A DNA stretch of 64,000 nt from positions 124,001 to 188,000 of the forward strand of contig VZSF01006578.1 of the NCBI GenBank assembly GCA_013398295.1. Reading direction: 5' to 3'. Source of the stretch: Chionis minor (lineage: Eukaryota > Chordata > Aves > Charadriiformes > Chionididae). Every line of letters begins with the position of its first letter. The first letter of the stretch is position 1. The translations under genes were made by a program, and so were the position numbers. Positions 22,764 through 35,200 of the stretch are shown piece after piece. The notes under the pieces are model-generated. The model saw only the letters and a program-made list of their open reading frames with translations. It made no database searches and was not told the DNA's origin.

Positions 22764-25700
22764 AAACTACAGCTTTCATTAGTCAAAATGCAGATAATCA
22801 AGAGTCAACTGAATACACAGTTATTTTGAAGAGAATAATCCATTTAAGGTTGAAGACCACAGCACCCCACTTAACTCAGCGCCTTGAACAACTGTTGCAG
22901 TTTCATCACTATTATCTGGATTTAAAATACTAAATGATAAAAAATTCCATGTATCCCAGTGACTAATCCATTCAGTCACCATCTTACATGCCTTCTCCAT
23001 AAATTTCATGTTGCTATTATACATAAAAAGGAAGACTTACTAGGTTTCTTTACTGTAAATTTAGTAACTGCAGATCTTTTCACTACTGTTCGGTGTGCTT
23101 TGAAGATCTGTTTCTCACAAAGCTATATAACATCCTTTAATTCTTTCAAGTACAAAGTTTAGTAATATACTTCAAAGTCCCCTTATACACAGAGATGTCT
23201 GACACATTCTCAAATTCCTGAAACAGAGATCTATACTCTTGTATCTAGCTCCTTCAAAAGAGAGTGTCCAACAGTTTCACATTCCATTAAAAACTAGGGG
23301 AGGGGTTGCATGTTATAACATCTGCTACTCTTACAGAAAAAAAATTTCTAGTTTCAGAATTCTTTAAGCAGTTCTTTAAAGCAGTTTGAATTCCCTCCTG
23401 TATTTCATGTCAATCTTTTTTTTTTCCCCCTCATCAAATCCAATCTCTGAACTTCGTGTTTGTTTGTTTCTTTATGATCCGCAAGTAAACAGAAAGGAAG
23501 TCAGACATGAACACTATAACAAGCTTTAGACATTTTTGGAGGTGTTGCCTAAAGAACCTACATCTCAAATGCAATGATTTCTCACCCTCCCCAGCAGGAT
23601 TTAGGATTTTAATAAGCCCATAGTCACATAAAAACTTTTACAGACGTGCAAGAGAGCGAAATCCATTAGCAAAGAAACAAATTCTGTTTAGGATCAGATC
23701 TTCAGAGAAGAATCTGAAAGGTGGAAATCCTGATTCTTGGGCACAGAGCCAGATATTAAGATTAATGTGAGCCAGTAGGTTCCGACTGGAAAAGCGTCTG
23801 CCCCAGTTCCCTCACTTGCGTTTACAGGTCTCTTCTTAGAGGCAGCAACCAACTGGCCCCCCAGCATCTAACATTGTATCCTTGAAATTCCATTTCAAAA
23901 ACCATTCTGCACAGAGGTTAGAAGGAAATCTCCAACTACCCTGCCCAGGACTATTTTCAGTTTACTAGATGGTGTTGAGAAGGGATTTATGCTGAGAACC
24001 TTTTTTCCTTTTCCCTTTTTGCAAAGGTGCAGAAACGTAAGAGCTGGTCAGCACAGCCATAGGAGAGCATCACTCGGGGTGCAGGGTTTGTGACATGTAC
24101 TACTGCTCAACCCCAGCAAGGCTTCGCGCCTTCAGACCACTGGGAAGGGGATCATACATGAGCTTAGCAACTCATCCTACCAAGTCAAACAACTGAAAAC
24201 CATTCCAGTTTCATCAATTTCTCTTATAAATTGCCAAGCGGCTTTAGAGGCAGCCTTTGCAAGAAACGTTGGGCCCCGTGCAAGGTGAACAGGAGGCACC
24301 AGGAGTGATCATTGGACCTGGTGAAGGAAACAGTATCAGATCACAGGACTTTTTGACTGACAGAAATGCTAATCTAGGCCCCCTCCTGCTGAATAGCCTG
24401 TGGGTCTCAATTAAAGGGGAGAAAGGAAGGTGAGAAATGGCAGCGCCAGAGAAAAGAGACAACTAAAATCAATACACTGTGACCTGTGACAGTGCAGTAA
24501 GTACTCCAGTGTCCAAAGGCAGTCTTGCCTCTATTTAAATCATAAGCAGGGATGTAGGCAGCTTTACTGAAAAAAATATTCAAAAAAGCCTGCCTAGTGA
24601 TGCTCTCTTTGAATGAATGGGTTTAGGTTTTTCATATTTAAAGGAAGCAACTGTTCTAGATCAATGGTTCCCAACTGGGACTAAATTTCTACACACAACC
24701 TCAGCTGACAAAAACCAACAAAACAACGCTTGAAAATTTTCAACATACAATGATCTCAGCTAAGCTCTACCTCTGTCTATATTTATCTAAAAGCACACAC
24801 ATACATGCAAAAAATATTTTTATTTACTATTAACTATTAACTGGAGAAGAGGAACAAACGTAGAGACTTCGCTCCAAACTTTCCAAAATTCTCTGTGGCT
24901 CCATAAAAATATGCAAGAGTTAGTCTGAAATGTATTATTTCTATGTGCCAGGCAGGTAGAGTTTTTTGCAAATCCAGAAAATTACCACCTTGAAAAAAAC
25001 TGTCAAAAATATTCTGCACTATTCCAACTTTACTCCCACTCAGTGGCAAAAGGGTGTCACTGAAGCTGAAAAGAGCAAAATTAAGCTAAATGTTACACTT
25101 TTTTGAACTGTCTGATGTAAAGTCTTGTCAGTGGCAAGAAAGCTGTGTCTTTCAAGATTTAAAAAAAAAAAAAAATAACACCAAACCAAACCTCCAGAGA
25201 CCACTCCTGCTCACAGCATGTTTTTCTGTATAGCTTCAGATTATTCTACATAATAGAATCATTCCCAGATGAGCTATCTCTATCTTTTTCTTTCCTATTA
25301 CCACTAGACTTGCAAGTACATTAAGAATGGCTTGGCATAAACTGATTGCTTTAAAATTCATTCCGTGACTCTGCACTGGCACTAACTGATTGCTCTAGGC
25401 CTTGAAAGAATGCCAGATTTACAGGCTGTCTTCAGTAACTGCCCATTTTACCTACATCAGTTTAAACAGATGTGTAGGATAAGTAGTTTAAATATGCCCA
25501 ATGTCACAAACACGACTCATCTTTGTAAAAATCTCTTTCTGCTGTTTAAAAGATTATGTATGAAGAGTCTGGGATGTGCAAGTAGTGCATTAAGATTACA
25601 AAAGAGATGTCCCTTAAGAAGCTTTACAAATGACTCGTATAGAGATACAAAGTGCTTTGGAAGGAAAGTTATCTTCTCTTTTAGTTATCAGGAAGGATGC

Positions 25701-28700
25701 AAATCTAGACTTAAAAGTTTGCGTGCTATAATCACGTAAGGTGATGCAAACAAGGAGCTGCATTGTGCTCCGATGGTGTGAAGAGAGACAGCCAAAGGAC
25801 TCCACATCCATTGGACTAGCCATAAATAAACATTGCTCAACACACATGCTGTTCCATAGCTAACTTGCATTATGTCAAGTTTTTAGAAAAATTAAGTATA
25901 TCGTACCCTTGAAACTGTGCAATGATAAGTTTTCTTTATCCGGAAACCATTCTTAAATCAGCTCACGTAGTGTACTTAAGAAAAAAAAGAAAAGAAAGAT
26001 AGAGTACTTGGGTTTGCAGGATAAGTACATGTAAAGTCTTGATAAGCAAACCTCAGTGTTTCAATCAAGATTAGTTGCATTGATGAGCAGAAACATTGGT
26101 TAAGAATAAAATTCTCATCAACAGCAAAAGTATAAAAGCATAGCATAATATTTCTATCTCTTCATTTGTTCAATGTGATATCAGTAAAGGCAAGTATAAA
26201 AATTCCATCGCACAACTTACTCTAAAGCGTATTCAGGAGGGAATTGGAAGTGCTGCAGTGAGCTGGGTCAGAACAAACTGCTGAGGATTTAGAACAAAGA
26301 TACAGTTTACAACCTGAGTCCTCATGTGGCTCGAGTTACAAAATTATCCCTGTGATAAATCGCCAGTGCTACAGAGCACACAATATTAGAGAGGGGATTT
26401 ATGGTCCACTTGTTATAAAAGTTGTAGACGCGGAAATACTAAAAATTATTTTCTATTGGAAATCTGAAGGAGCAAAATATAACACAGACATTCCATATAT
26501 TAAAGGAGAGCATTACAGTCATTTTGAGTCAGTGAGGTGAAGCTCACATGCAATCATCTAGCTCCCTGGATTTGGTCTGCCAAACAGTGAGCAACAAAAC
26601 TGCACAAGATATCGTTGCTCTGTAAAAGTCTGTTCATCTGTCATATTTGGCAAGTATTTGTCGTGTGATATCTGTTTGTTCCTGAGAAGAAAAAAAAAAA
26701 AAAAGCTGCTTATGATATAAGCAGAAGCCACCTGCCCTAATAAGAGTCAGGCTCTTTTCGTTTCCCCAGAACTCTGCTTTTCAGTGTTGGGGGTGATGTG
26801 CCGCAGGCAGGAACTGGGAGCTGCTGTACAGCTGCAGCTCTGGGCCTGTCTGTGGTCACCTACTCCACGGGGAACATGCTTGGTTTGCTTTCGATTTTAT
26901 ATAATCAGCATACAAACTGTTTTCTGGGTAGACACAGCAAATTTCACACCATGGATAGTCTTCAAGATCATGATTCTGCAAGATGCTGAGCATTTCCCTC
27001 CCAGTGCAGTAATGTACGTGTGTCATTTCAGGAATGAAAGGACTACCACTAACATACGTACCATTAGTGTGTGGAGAGACACCTGGAATGGCATCTTTAC
27101 CTTACGTGCCTGTGAAGCACTTGGCGTATTATAAGTAGTTGGTGAGAGCAACAATCGATGCACGCAAGAATTTTTCATGCCTCTAATTATATCCAGCACA
27201 TTCAACATCTTGCAGGACTAAACCCTCAGAGGCAGCATACAGAAAAGACAGGAGAGGGGGAGATTTTGACAGAGTATCAAAGGGATACAAAGCTGGATTT
27301 CTGGAAACTGGAATCACACGAAGACTAAAGCTGACTGAACAAGGGCTTACTGGAAACATTTGAAGAGCACAGTCATAATATCCATAATACAGCATTGTTA
27401 ACTCCTAATTTTGGCATGTCTCTCAGCCTACACAATGTTTTTCTTGAAAACTCATATTCTGAGAAGAGACATGCAGACAAGGTTTTGAAAAAAAAAAAAT
27501 CCTAGCCAAAGACAACTCCTCACAAAGCAGGTGCTTGAGGGTGGCTGGAAGGAGGCAAGGAAACTTTGAAAACTTTCCCATTTCTTGAGCTCTCTGCTGG
27601 ATCTGTGAAGGTTTTCTCATTTCTCTGCTAGACCGAACCGAAGTGCTACAGTGGCTTCCATCCTGCAAATCGTTCTGGTGCAGTTCCAGCTGACCTTTGT
27701 GCTAGACTGCTTGGAGGATTGCAACCTTAAACGGCATTTCAAAGGGGCAGCTGAAACTTAACCACATGCTAGAAATGTGCAAATACCTTCACTCAACTCA
27801 AAGAAAGTCTGAAGTAATTGAAGTGAAAACGTACAGGTTTAATGCAAATCCATTCGGCAATTAGTAAAGAAAATGACTGTGTTATTAATGTCCGAAAAAT
27901 CCTCTGCGTTACTTTTCATAATGTTTTCTAAGTACATATTAATCCTAGAAGGAGACAGAGGACAGTACCTTGAAAGGTGGCTCTCCTAAGGCATTTCATC
28001 AAAGCAGGATTTAAATCTGGGAGCAAAGTGAGATCTCATTCCCAGACAAAGAGAAAAATTGCAGACTGAGAAGTTATTTTAAAACCTTTTCTCTCCACAA
28101 TGATCCTTATGTATTGTATTAGCACTCCACATGCTACAACTACTTTAATAGGCATTTCAACCTGCAGGGAAGTTAAAGAATACTGCAGCTAGTGAATATT
28201 ATTATTCCTACTTCTCATCAGTGATTATAAATATTCTAATCATGCATTATCTCATCTAGCCTAGGAGATATCAGGGTAGCTCTTCAAACAGATTTCTGGT
28301 GCTTTACAGAATGAGAAGAATAAAGCTCTCCAAATCTGTAATTGTACACTTTATGCAGGTCTGTTAGGGAATGCACAGTTAAAACATCTGTATAAATTTC
28401 TGAATTTTTCCTCTCTGTTCTCAGGTAGGTGAATTTGAGGATTAGGGCATCAGAAAAACACCTGTGTTTAAAAGGTCTTGAACATTCCCTCCCCGAGGAT
28501 CTGGAGGCCGCTGACGACCCCTGGAAAGAATCAGATCAGTTGTTAAGGATCTATGTTAGACATTTAAATTTCAAAAAGTTTTTGTCATTCCAAAGAACTA
28601 CTCCTGCTGTTTCATGTAGTTACATGAATAAACACAGCTCCCTTCAAAATCCTCTAATATTGCCTCCCCCCACCTCAAATTTAAACAGGAATTATCAGGG

Positions 28701-30597
28701 GAGGAGAGGGAGCAGCACAACTCAACTACAGAGCCAAAATAACTTTTTCGCCAAAAGAGGCCAGCAAGTTCACAGACATTCCAGCTTTGCAACAACATCT
28801 GCCCAGTGCATTGGCTTGCCACAGAAGCAGAAAGTGTTCACAGAGTCTGCAGTCCCCTGTATTTCTTTCCTTTGGGGAGGGAGAGGGTGTTTCTAATTAC
28901 CTTTACCTTTGAAATAGCGATCGTAAGACCTCTTGCTTTGCAGAGGGATGTCCTAGTCCAGGGGTGGAGAGACAGAGGACGCAGATATGTTGCTAGGTGA
29001 AACGGAAAAGGGGGCAAGTCCTAATGATACTTACTTATAGCTCTTTAGTTTCTACAACCAACAGTCTGAAGAATAACAGAAAGGCTGAATAGGAAATTGA
29101 GTGAAAAAAAATAGATGTTACCCTTGAGGATTGATTGTATAAATTTACAATCATCCAGGTTTTCAAGACTGCAAAGAACGTAACACCTGATTTTTAGAAT
29201 GTGAATAAGAAGGGCAAAAGAAAAAAACCGAAAAAGTCAAGATCTATTTATCTGTTTGATGAAAAAAAGAGGTATGATCCTTTTTATTTACTTTTTTTCC
29301 CCCTGCTGTATTTCCAAGCTCAAATACAGCCCTTTGCTCTACAAGGTAACAACCACAAGCACACACCTAGAAAGCAGCACCGTGGCAGCACAGCACCTGC
29401 GGGTAGGAATTCTCACCGAAATCCTCTCAAAGTCACAGAAACTGCTGGAGTCCAAGATTAGTAGCAGGCGCAGTGCAGTGGCAGGTGTACCAGGCTCTCT
29501 GGCTGGACTGCAGCCCCTCTTCACCACCATTTGACTCCCAAAGAATGGAGGCTCTGGGGGAAAACTCCAGATTTGGCACAATAAGAATGGAAAGCCTTGC
29601 ATTCATGCTCTTCTCTGAGGATCACAAAAAGCCTTACAAACATTAATTAAAAAAAAAAAAAAAAGAAAAAGCGCCTCTGCAAATCCTTCCAGAAACAGAA
29701 GGATAGCTTTTAACAGCCATGAGTTCAGTGGCTGTTGCAAACAACAGCAATTCTATACAGCACGCAGAAAAACAAGGCGTAAGTCAAGTGTAAAGAAGTG
29801 AAAGGTATTAAATGACCCTGTAGTAGGGATTTCAGTAGAGATTTTAACTGCTTGAGATGGATTGTGCCTGGAACAGAAGTATTAACACCCTTATTCTTCC
29901 TAAAATTGCAATACCATCTTTACTGACCCCAGGAGATCAGTGCCTTTCTCTATAAACCCCGTCCACAGGTCATTAGCACACTCCTATTTATCACAAAGCT
30001 GTTTCGTTAATGACTTGCTCGGAAGGGTCGGCACAACTCTGCTGTTTGAAAGATCCCTCAAGAATTATCATATTTGAAGACCTTCAGCATGGAACTGAAG
30101 ATTAATTCTTTAACCTGAGAGTCATTATGGGCTGCTTAAATGACTGAAGTAAAGAGAGAAGGGTTTTATGAAGTTTGTACATTTATACAGGATAGCTATA
30201 TCGGGAAAGCCTTCTTTCTTTTAATTAGATTGAACTGCCAAGAAGCAGAGGCAAAAGGCACTTCCCTGGCCAAAATCTCCACACTCCTATTCCGCATGCG
30301 ATTCCACCAATGCAAATTCCTACCCAGTGAAGTGGAGCCCTCTGTTTGCTCAGCTGCACACTTGAATCACTTCAGGTTTCTGTAAGGGGACCCTCCAGCC
30401 TAAACTAAGGTTTCTAACATCCCAGATCTATAAAATTAGGGCTACCTTGCATTTCTTGGACAGAATATGTTACTTTGTCTATTGCTGAATCTTAACACAA
30501 AAACTGTGTATTTTAATCAAAAGAATGTGTATCTTTACCACAATTTATTATTATTTCTCTGGAATTTAGCAATAAAGTTTGCACACAATTTATTTTT
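22764..30597. other. Unique non-coding DNA, no supported gene
   Basis: The stretch includes A15-A16 runs at 25161-25175, 26690-26704 and 29649-29664, a T-rich run near 23417-23426, and an 8-bp-arm hairpin at 29132-29153 (TGATTGTA and TACAATCA). The longest open frame, 28,429-28,896 on the plus strand (155 codons, no ATG at its head), lies just after a pyrimidine-rich AG, but no domain or partner exon is visible. No transposon was recognised. Confidence 0.55.
29132..29153. repeat. Short hairpin (8-bp perfect arms)
   Basis: TGATTGTA at 29132-29139 and TACAATCA at 29146-29153 are exact reverse complements around a 6-base AT loop. There is no following T tract and no gene context, so it is recorded only as an inverted repeat. 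Confidence 0.7.
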
Positions 30598-30640
30598 TAA
30601 AGTGTGCAGTACTTTGCAATTGCTGGTACTGCACACTTTA
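30598..30640. repeat. Perfect hairpin with 15-bp stem, 13-nt loop
   Basis: The left arm TAAAGTGTGCAGTAC (30598-30612) and the right arm GTACTGCACACTTTA (30626-30640) are exact reverse complements. They surround a 13-base loop that itself holds the palindrome GCAATTGC (30616-30623). By a rough equal-base estimate, a stem this long with so short a loop is expected far less than once in 64 kb. It may be the relic of a small inverted-repeat transposon, or a fold-back in an RNA. The perfect stem is shorter than in most microRNA precursors, and I did not recognise a known microRNA. Confidence 0.85.
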
Positions 30641-32244
30641 TATTCTGCTCCTAGTAATTAAAAAATATACAATTTATCACCCATAACTGCTAATTTAGAA
30701 CAGGTTCTGTGCTATGTTGCTGCGTTTACCACACCCTTAACCAAATAAACTTACTCAGTGTATTTGCTGATATTGCAGCAGATAGAAAAAAAGGCAAGAG
30801 TACAAACACAGATTTTCCAGGATTCACATTCTAAGCCCAAGTTCCAATTTGAACTCTTGAATCACGCTTAGTTTATGAGAAGTGAAGCATGCTTACTCAC
30901 ACCTATGGACAGGAAGATGCACTAGCTCACCCAAATAATTTGGATTTCTAGAAGTGATTCCTACTGCCACTCTTCCAGCTGAACTTTCAGCAGGAGCAGC
31001 AGCTACCCTTGCAGCCATCACGTGTCACATTTCTGAACTATTTCAGACAGTAAGGTCATGAGCTCTTTTCTTATGCCTTAAATCTCAGGAAATAAGGCAA
31101 GACACCCCCATAAAATAAGTTGAGAAATTTAACATTCTTCAGAGGCAAAAGTAAGCAAAAATGAAATTATTTGTATCAATAAGGCCAGTTGCAACTAATG
31201 TCATTTATTTTAGCCTTTCCAACCAAAGATTTACAAGAACAGAAAGTCCTTCAGAGGTATTTATAAATTTAAAAGTTAGATATTTTTTCCACTGATCTGA
31301 CCTGGAAGAAAAGTAAAGCAATTTCAGAATATACATTACTCATCAACTTCAGAAGACTGAGTTTTGTAGTTTTAGCATATCATACTACAAAAACTTGCAC
31401 AGTAACTAAAAATGAACTGGTAAGCAGCAGCAATGGCTACTTTAAACTACCTTTGCCTCCTGCAAAACATACAGGCTGATATTTCCCTCATCAGCTAGCT
31501 GTAGCAAGCAAAAGTAGCTGGAGAACCCCAAAGCTCTTCAGGCTTTTGCTATGCTGGCATGCAGTGCCCCAGCTGAGACCACCAAGTGATACCATAATGT
31601 GAGTAATAAAAGGAAAAATGCAGAATTTCAGCTGCACCACAGGCTCTGAGGTGGTTTCTCCTTTCTAGGAGCCTCCAAAATCTTATGTGTGCCTATAGCA
31701 CAGTGCAGGTGCCACAGCTGTGCCAGTTGCATGCACCTCACTCCATCAACAGCAGAGGTAGAAGAATGGGAATTAAGTCATTATATTTTATGGGAAGGAG
31801 AGGAGGAATAATATACTGATGAATTATTGTCAGACAAGATAAGACTGGTAACAACAGGAATTAACCCAAAGAGAGGCCATGAGGCGTGATTTCATTACTG
31901 TGAAAAGAGGGAAGAGCCTGTTTTCAACCAGAAATACTCAGTGCAAGACAGCTGTTAGAGAAAACGAAGGCCTCAGATTGCTGTTCTTTGCCCAGTCCAT
32001 TGCCCACCCCCACCTCCAACTCAGCACCTCACTGTGGTCGTCTGTGTCCCCTGAGAGCTGCCGGGTGAGCTGCTCCCACAGACGCTCTCACGGCAGGCAG
32101 AGCCACATGGAGCAGCTAAAGCTGGTACTTTAAACCAAGGGTAAACATGTTTACTGAGTCAGCAGGTTGTGAAAACCTGGCTTTAAGAAATGAGCTGCAC
32201 AGGGGGCCTCTAGCATCTCTCCCATTCCCTCCTGCAGCATCCAT
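30641..32244. other. Unique non-coding DNA, no gene seen
   Basis: Ordinary AT-leaning sequence. The only open frames are short (84 codons at 31,879-32,133) and show no domain. No repeat family, island or RNA was recognised before the CR1 scrap that follows. Confidence 0.55.
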
Positions 32245-32289
32245 TCGATCTTGAAGGTCTCTTCCAACCCAAGTGATTCTATGATTCCA
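32245..32289 (+). mobile_element. CR1 3'-terminal scrap
   Basis: About 45 bp match the extreme 3' end of avian CR1: TCGATCTTGAAGGTCTCTTC, then CAACCCAAGTGATTCTATGA and the final TTCC. The upstream part is missing, so this is a severely 5'-truncated insertion or the surviving end of a decayed one. A T/C-rich run follows shortly afterwards (about 32298-32318). Confidence 0.85.
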
Positions 32290-35200
32290 TGTCATTTCTT
32301 TTTTTTTTTTCCCCCCTAGTTCATCAAAGCTGATGTTTTCCAGTTTACAAGCACTATCTAGCCTAAATTAAAGAGGATGAGGCTGGGGAGCAGAAAACAG
32401 GGACCCCCCGCCCAGCCAGCCAGCCAGATGATCCAGGTGGTCAGACCGGGACACAGCACACAGTCCCCGCTCCCAGATCCACCCACCAAGGCAAAGACCA
32501 CTGCCAGCCCAGACTGATGCGAGTTATTTTACCTAACGCACACAGATTTTTCTGAAGCTAACTAGGGAGCTTTCACATAAACTGCTCCACTAACAGTGCC
32601 CTGGAGTAAAAAAAAACCAAAAAACTCTTGATAGGACAGAAAGGGACTGAAAATAGCTGCGGGTCAACGACCTTTTATGTTGGCACAGCTGGATCTGGGA
32701 GCTGAATCTACATTACTTAAATATAAGGCGCAGTATTGCACAGTAAGGCAGGAATAACTTTTATCAGCAACTTCAATCGTTTCCTTTCCCCTTAATTAGT
32801 CCTCTATGTTGTAGCAGAAGGAGGAGCTGTGGAAGCAGATACGGAAAACTGCAGAAAAGTAATATTTCAGAAAAGCCAGGGTTTACACCAGTTGAGTAAC
32901 TTTGCGGTCTTTGCGGTCTATATGGCACACTAGTTGGAAAGAGTACTGACCCAGGCCAAATTCTGCTCTTACGCGTAAGTGCTACAGAGTGACATCAACC
33001 TCACCCACCCCTTCAGGGGCAGACCCAGGGCCAGGACATTCCCAGGAGTTACTTTTCCAGCCCATCTCGGCCGGGAAACGAGCTCGGCGGGCGGCAACGG
33101 TAATTCCTAACCTGGTACTCGAGCTCCTCCATGTGGCGAGCAGCAGTCTTAATCTTTCCTGCCTGCATCAAAGAACTGCCTTATTCTTCACTGCGTTTTT
33201 CCTTCCGTTCTTCTTCTTACAGAAAATTAAATATTACCAAAGATACAATATTACACTATGGGGCAAGAACGGTTAGTTCTGAGGATAATTGAAAGAAGAA
33301 CAAAGGCAGCATTACTCTGATAATTGCTGTTAGTCACCAATGGGTACTTTCATAACATGAAGTAGTTAATTTGCATGTTCACCAAAAAAAAACTGTTCTA
33401 AGTTCAGACACAGACCAACTGTTTTAAACATTCATGCTTTAGACAAAATCATACATGAATTCAAACAGCCTCTTGATTAAGGTAGTGCCCTTCCCACGGT
33501 GAAATATCTAGCAAAATGGATTCTGTTATATTGAAGATTTACAACTTCTGCTCTGTCAAGCTGGAAATAACAAGACATAGTGCAAGTTTATTCTTTGAAA
33601 AATTGATAAAGAGGTTTTTATATTAAGCCGCAGCCAAGGGAGAATGTATCTGGCTTTTAAAAGAAGTATCTGGGAATTAAAGATGGCATTTTTTTAACAG
33701 AAAAATGCTTGTGATTCCAAGTACAGCAGTACAAGAAAGCTATTAAGGACATTTATTTTTCCCAGCCATTTAACTTTCCAAGTTGTTTTGCATGCTATAG
33801 AATATTGTTCAGTCAAGTTTAATTCTGTGCTGAAGGCCAGTATCCTCTCCTCTTCCCACACGCCTACGTGGCAGTGCCATTTTACTCACACATGATTTAC
33901 CAAGCTCACACACTTGCTTTTCCACTGACGCTGTAAGAAAATAGTGAAACTGCTCATTTTTAAGTTCACTTGGGTCTTTGATATAGAGTCACTTCTCATG
34001 TCATAAATTAAGTTCTTTGACATGTATACTTAAAAAATGTTTAGGTTGATTAGAGGTAGAGCTCAGACCTTGTTTTAAAGAAGTTGCCTTTTCTTAATGG
34101 AAACCTTAACTTCTGCATATTCTTGTTTGTTGGGGGGAGTCCACACTAGCATGAGAAAAATCAGCAAGCAGAAGACACACATCTGAGCTGCTTCAGTGGC
34201 AACTAGGCCACAGGAAATGAAGGAGAGGTGTCAGGAAAAATGTTACCTTCCCTGAAATACCTATATGGAACCTACAAGCAAAAGAACTGTACTTCAGGAG
34301 GCAGGCAGGCAGACATATTTACCTCCAGCATCTTTCCCAGGGCTGCATGGATAGCCCATTTTCAAAGTTCCACCTTTAGCCCACGTAGACTTCATGGAAG
34401 TCAAACAGTGGATAACAGAAGGGAAGAGGAAGTGAACTAACCTCACCTCCTCCCTCTAAAAAGTAAGAACTTAGAAAAGGTTGTTAAAAAAGAAAAAATA
34501 AATGCTCACACTTTTTTTTTTTTTTTNCAGGAGTGCAGTGTCCCTAGAAGTTTTTAGCTTTTTGAACTTCATGCCTTTGTCAGGCAATCGTCCAGTTACC
34601 CACAAGATTTCCCAAGTCTGAAATTGCACAAAGTAGAAATAAGTTGATCATTCAGTGTTTTGGCTCTCAGGGAGATGAAGCCATGCTCACAGAGACTCTA
34701 ACCATCAGAAACTCATGAGCAATCATGCGTTCCCCTAGAGGCACATCGAAAGATCTCAAATAATGCTTTCAAACCTGCCTCTGCTATTGCCATTGCTTTA
34801 TCAATTGTGACAGACAGAGGGAGCAAACTACTAATCAGAGGGAAGGGAAAGGGCATTTGTTAAAGAAACTGCTCTAAGAGAAATAGTCCTACAGCATGGG
34901 CGGGAAAAGGATGGCAGGAGACCTGTATCTTTCATGACTGAGTTGAATAGTCTGTTTTCTTCAGCCTAAGACCCACATGAAAGTCAAGAGACAGAGTGTG
35001 TTTGCATATTCAAGCACCACCAGTGAACTCTTTTTGTTTGATTCATGGGAATGCTCTCGCTTCATTTTCAATAATAACGAGAGGCAGGAAATAGGAGAAG
35101 CAGGGAGATTAAAAATAAATTAATAAATAAGAGGGGAAGGAAAAACAAGGAGGGAAAAGCCTTCTTTTCTCCTGAGGACCTTGTGTCTTACAAAGCGTTG

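Noticed and set aside
34512..34530. T-run plus CAG resembling a splice acceptor
   Set aside because: It includes an unknown base and no plausible exon with a donor follows; a homopolymer is the simpler reading.
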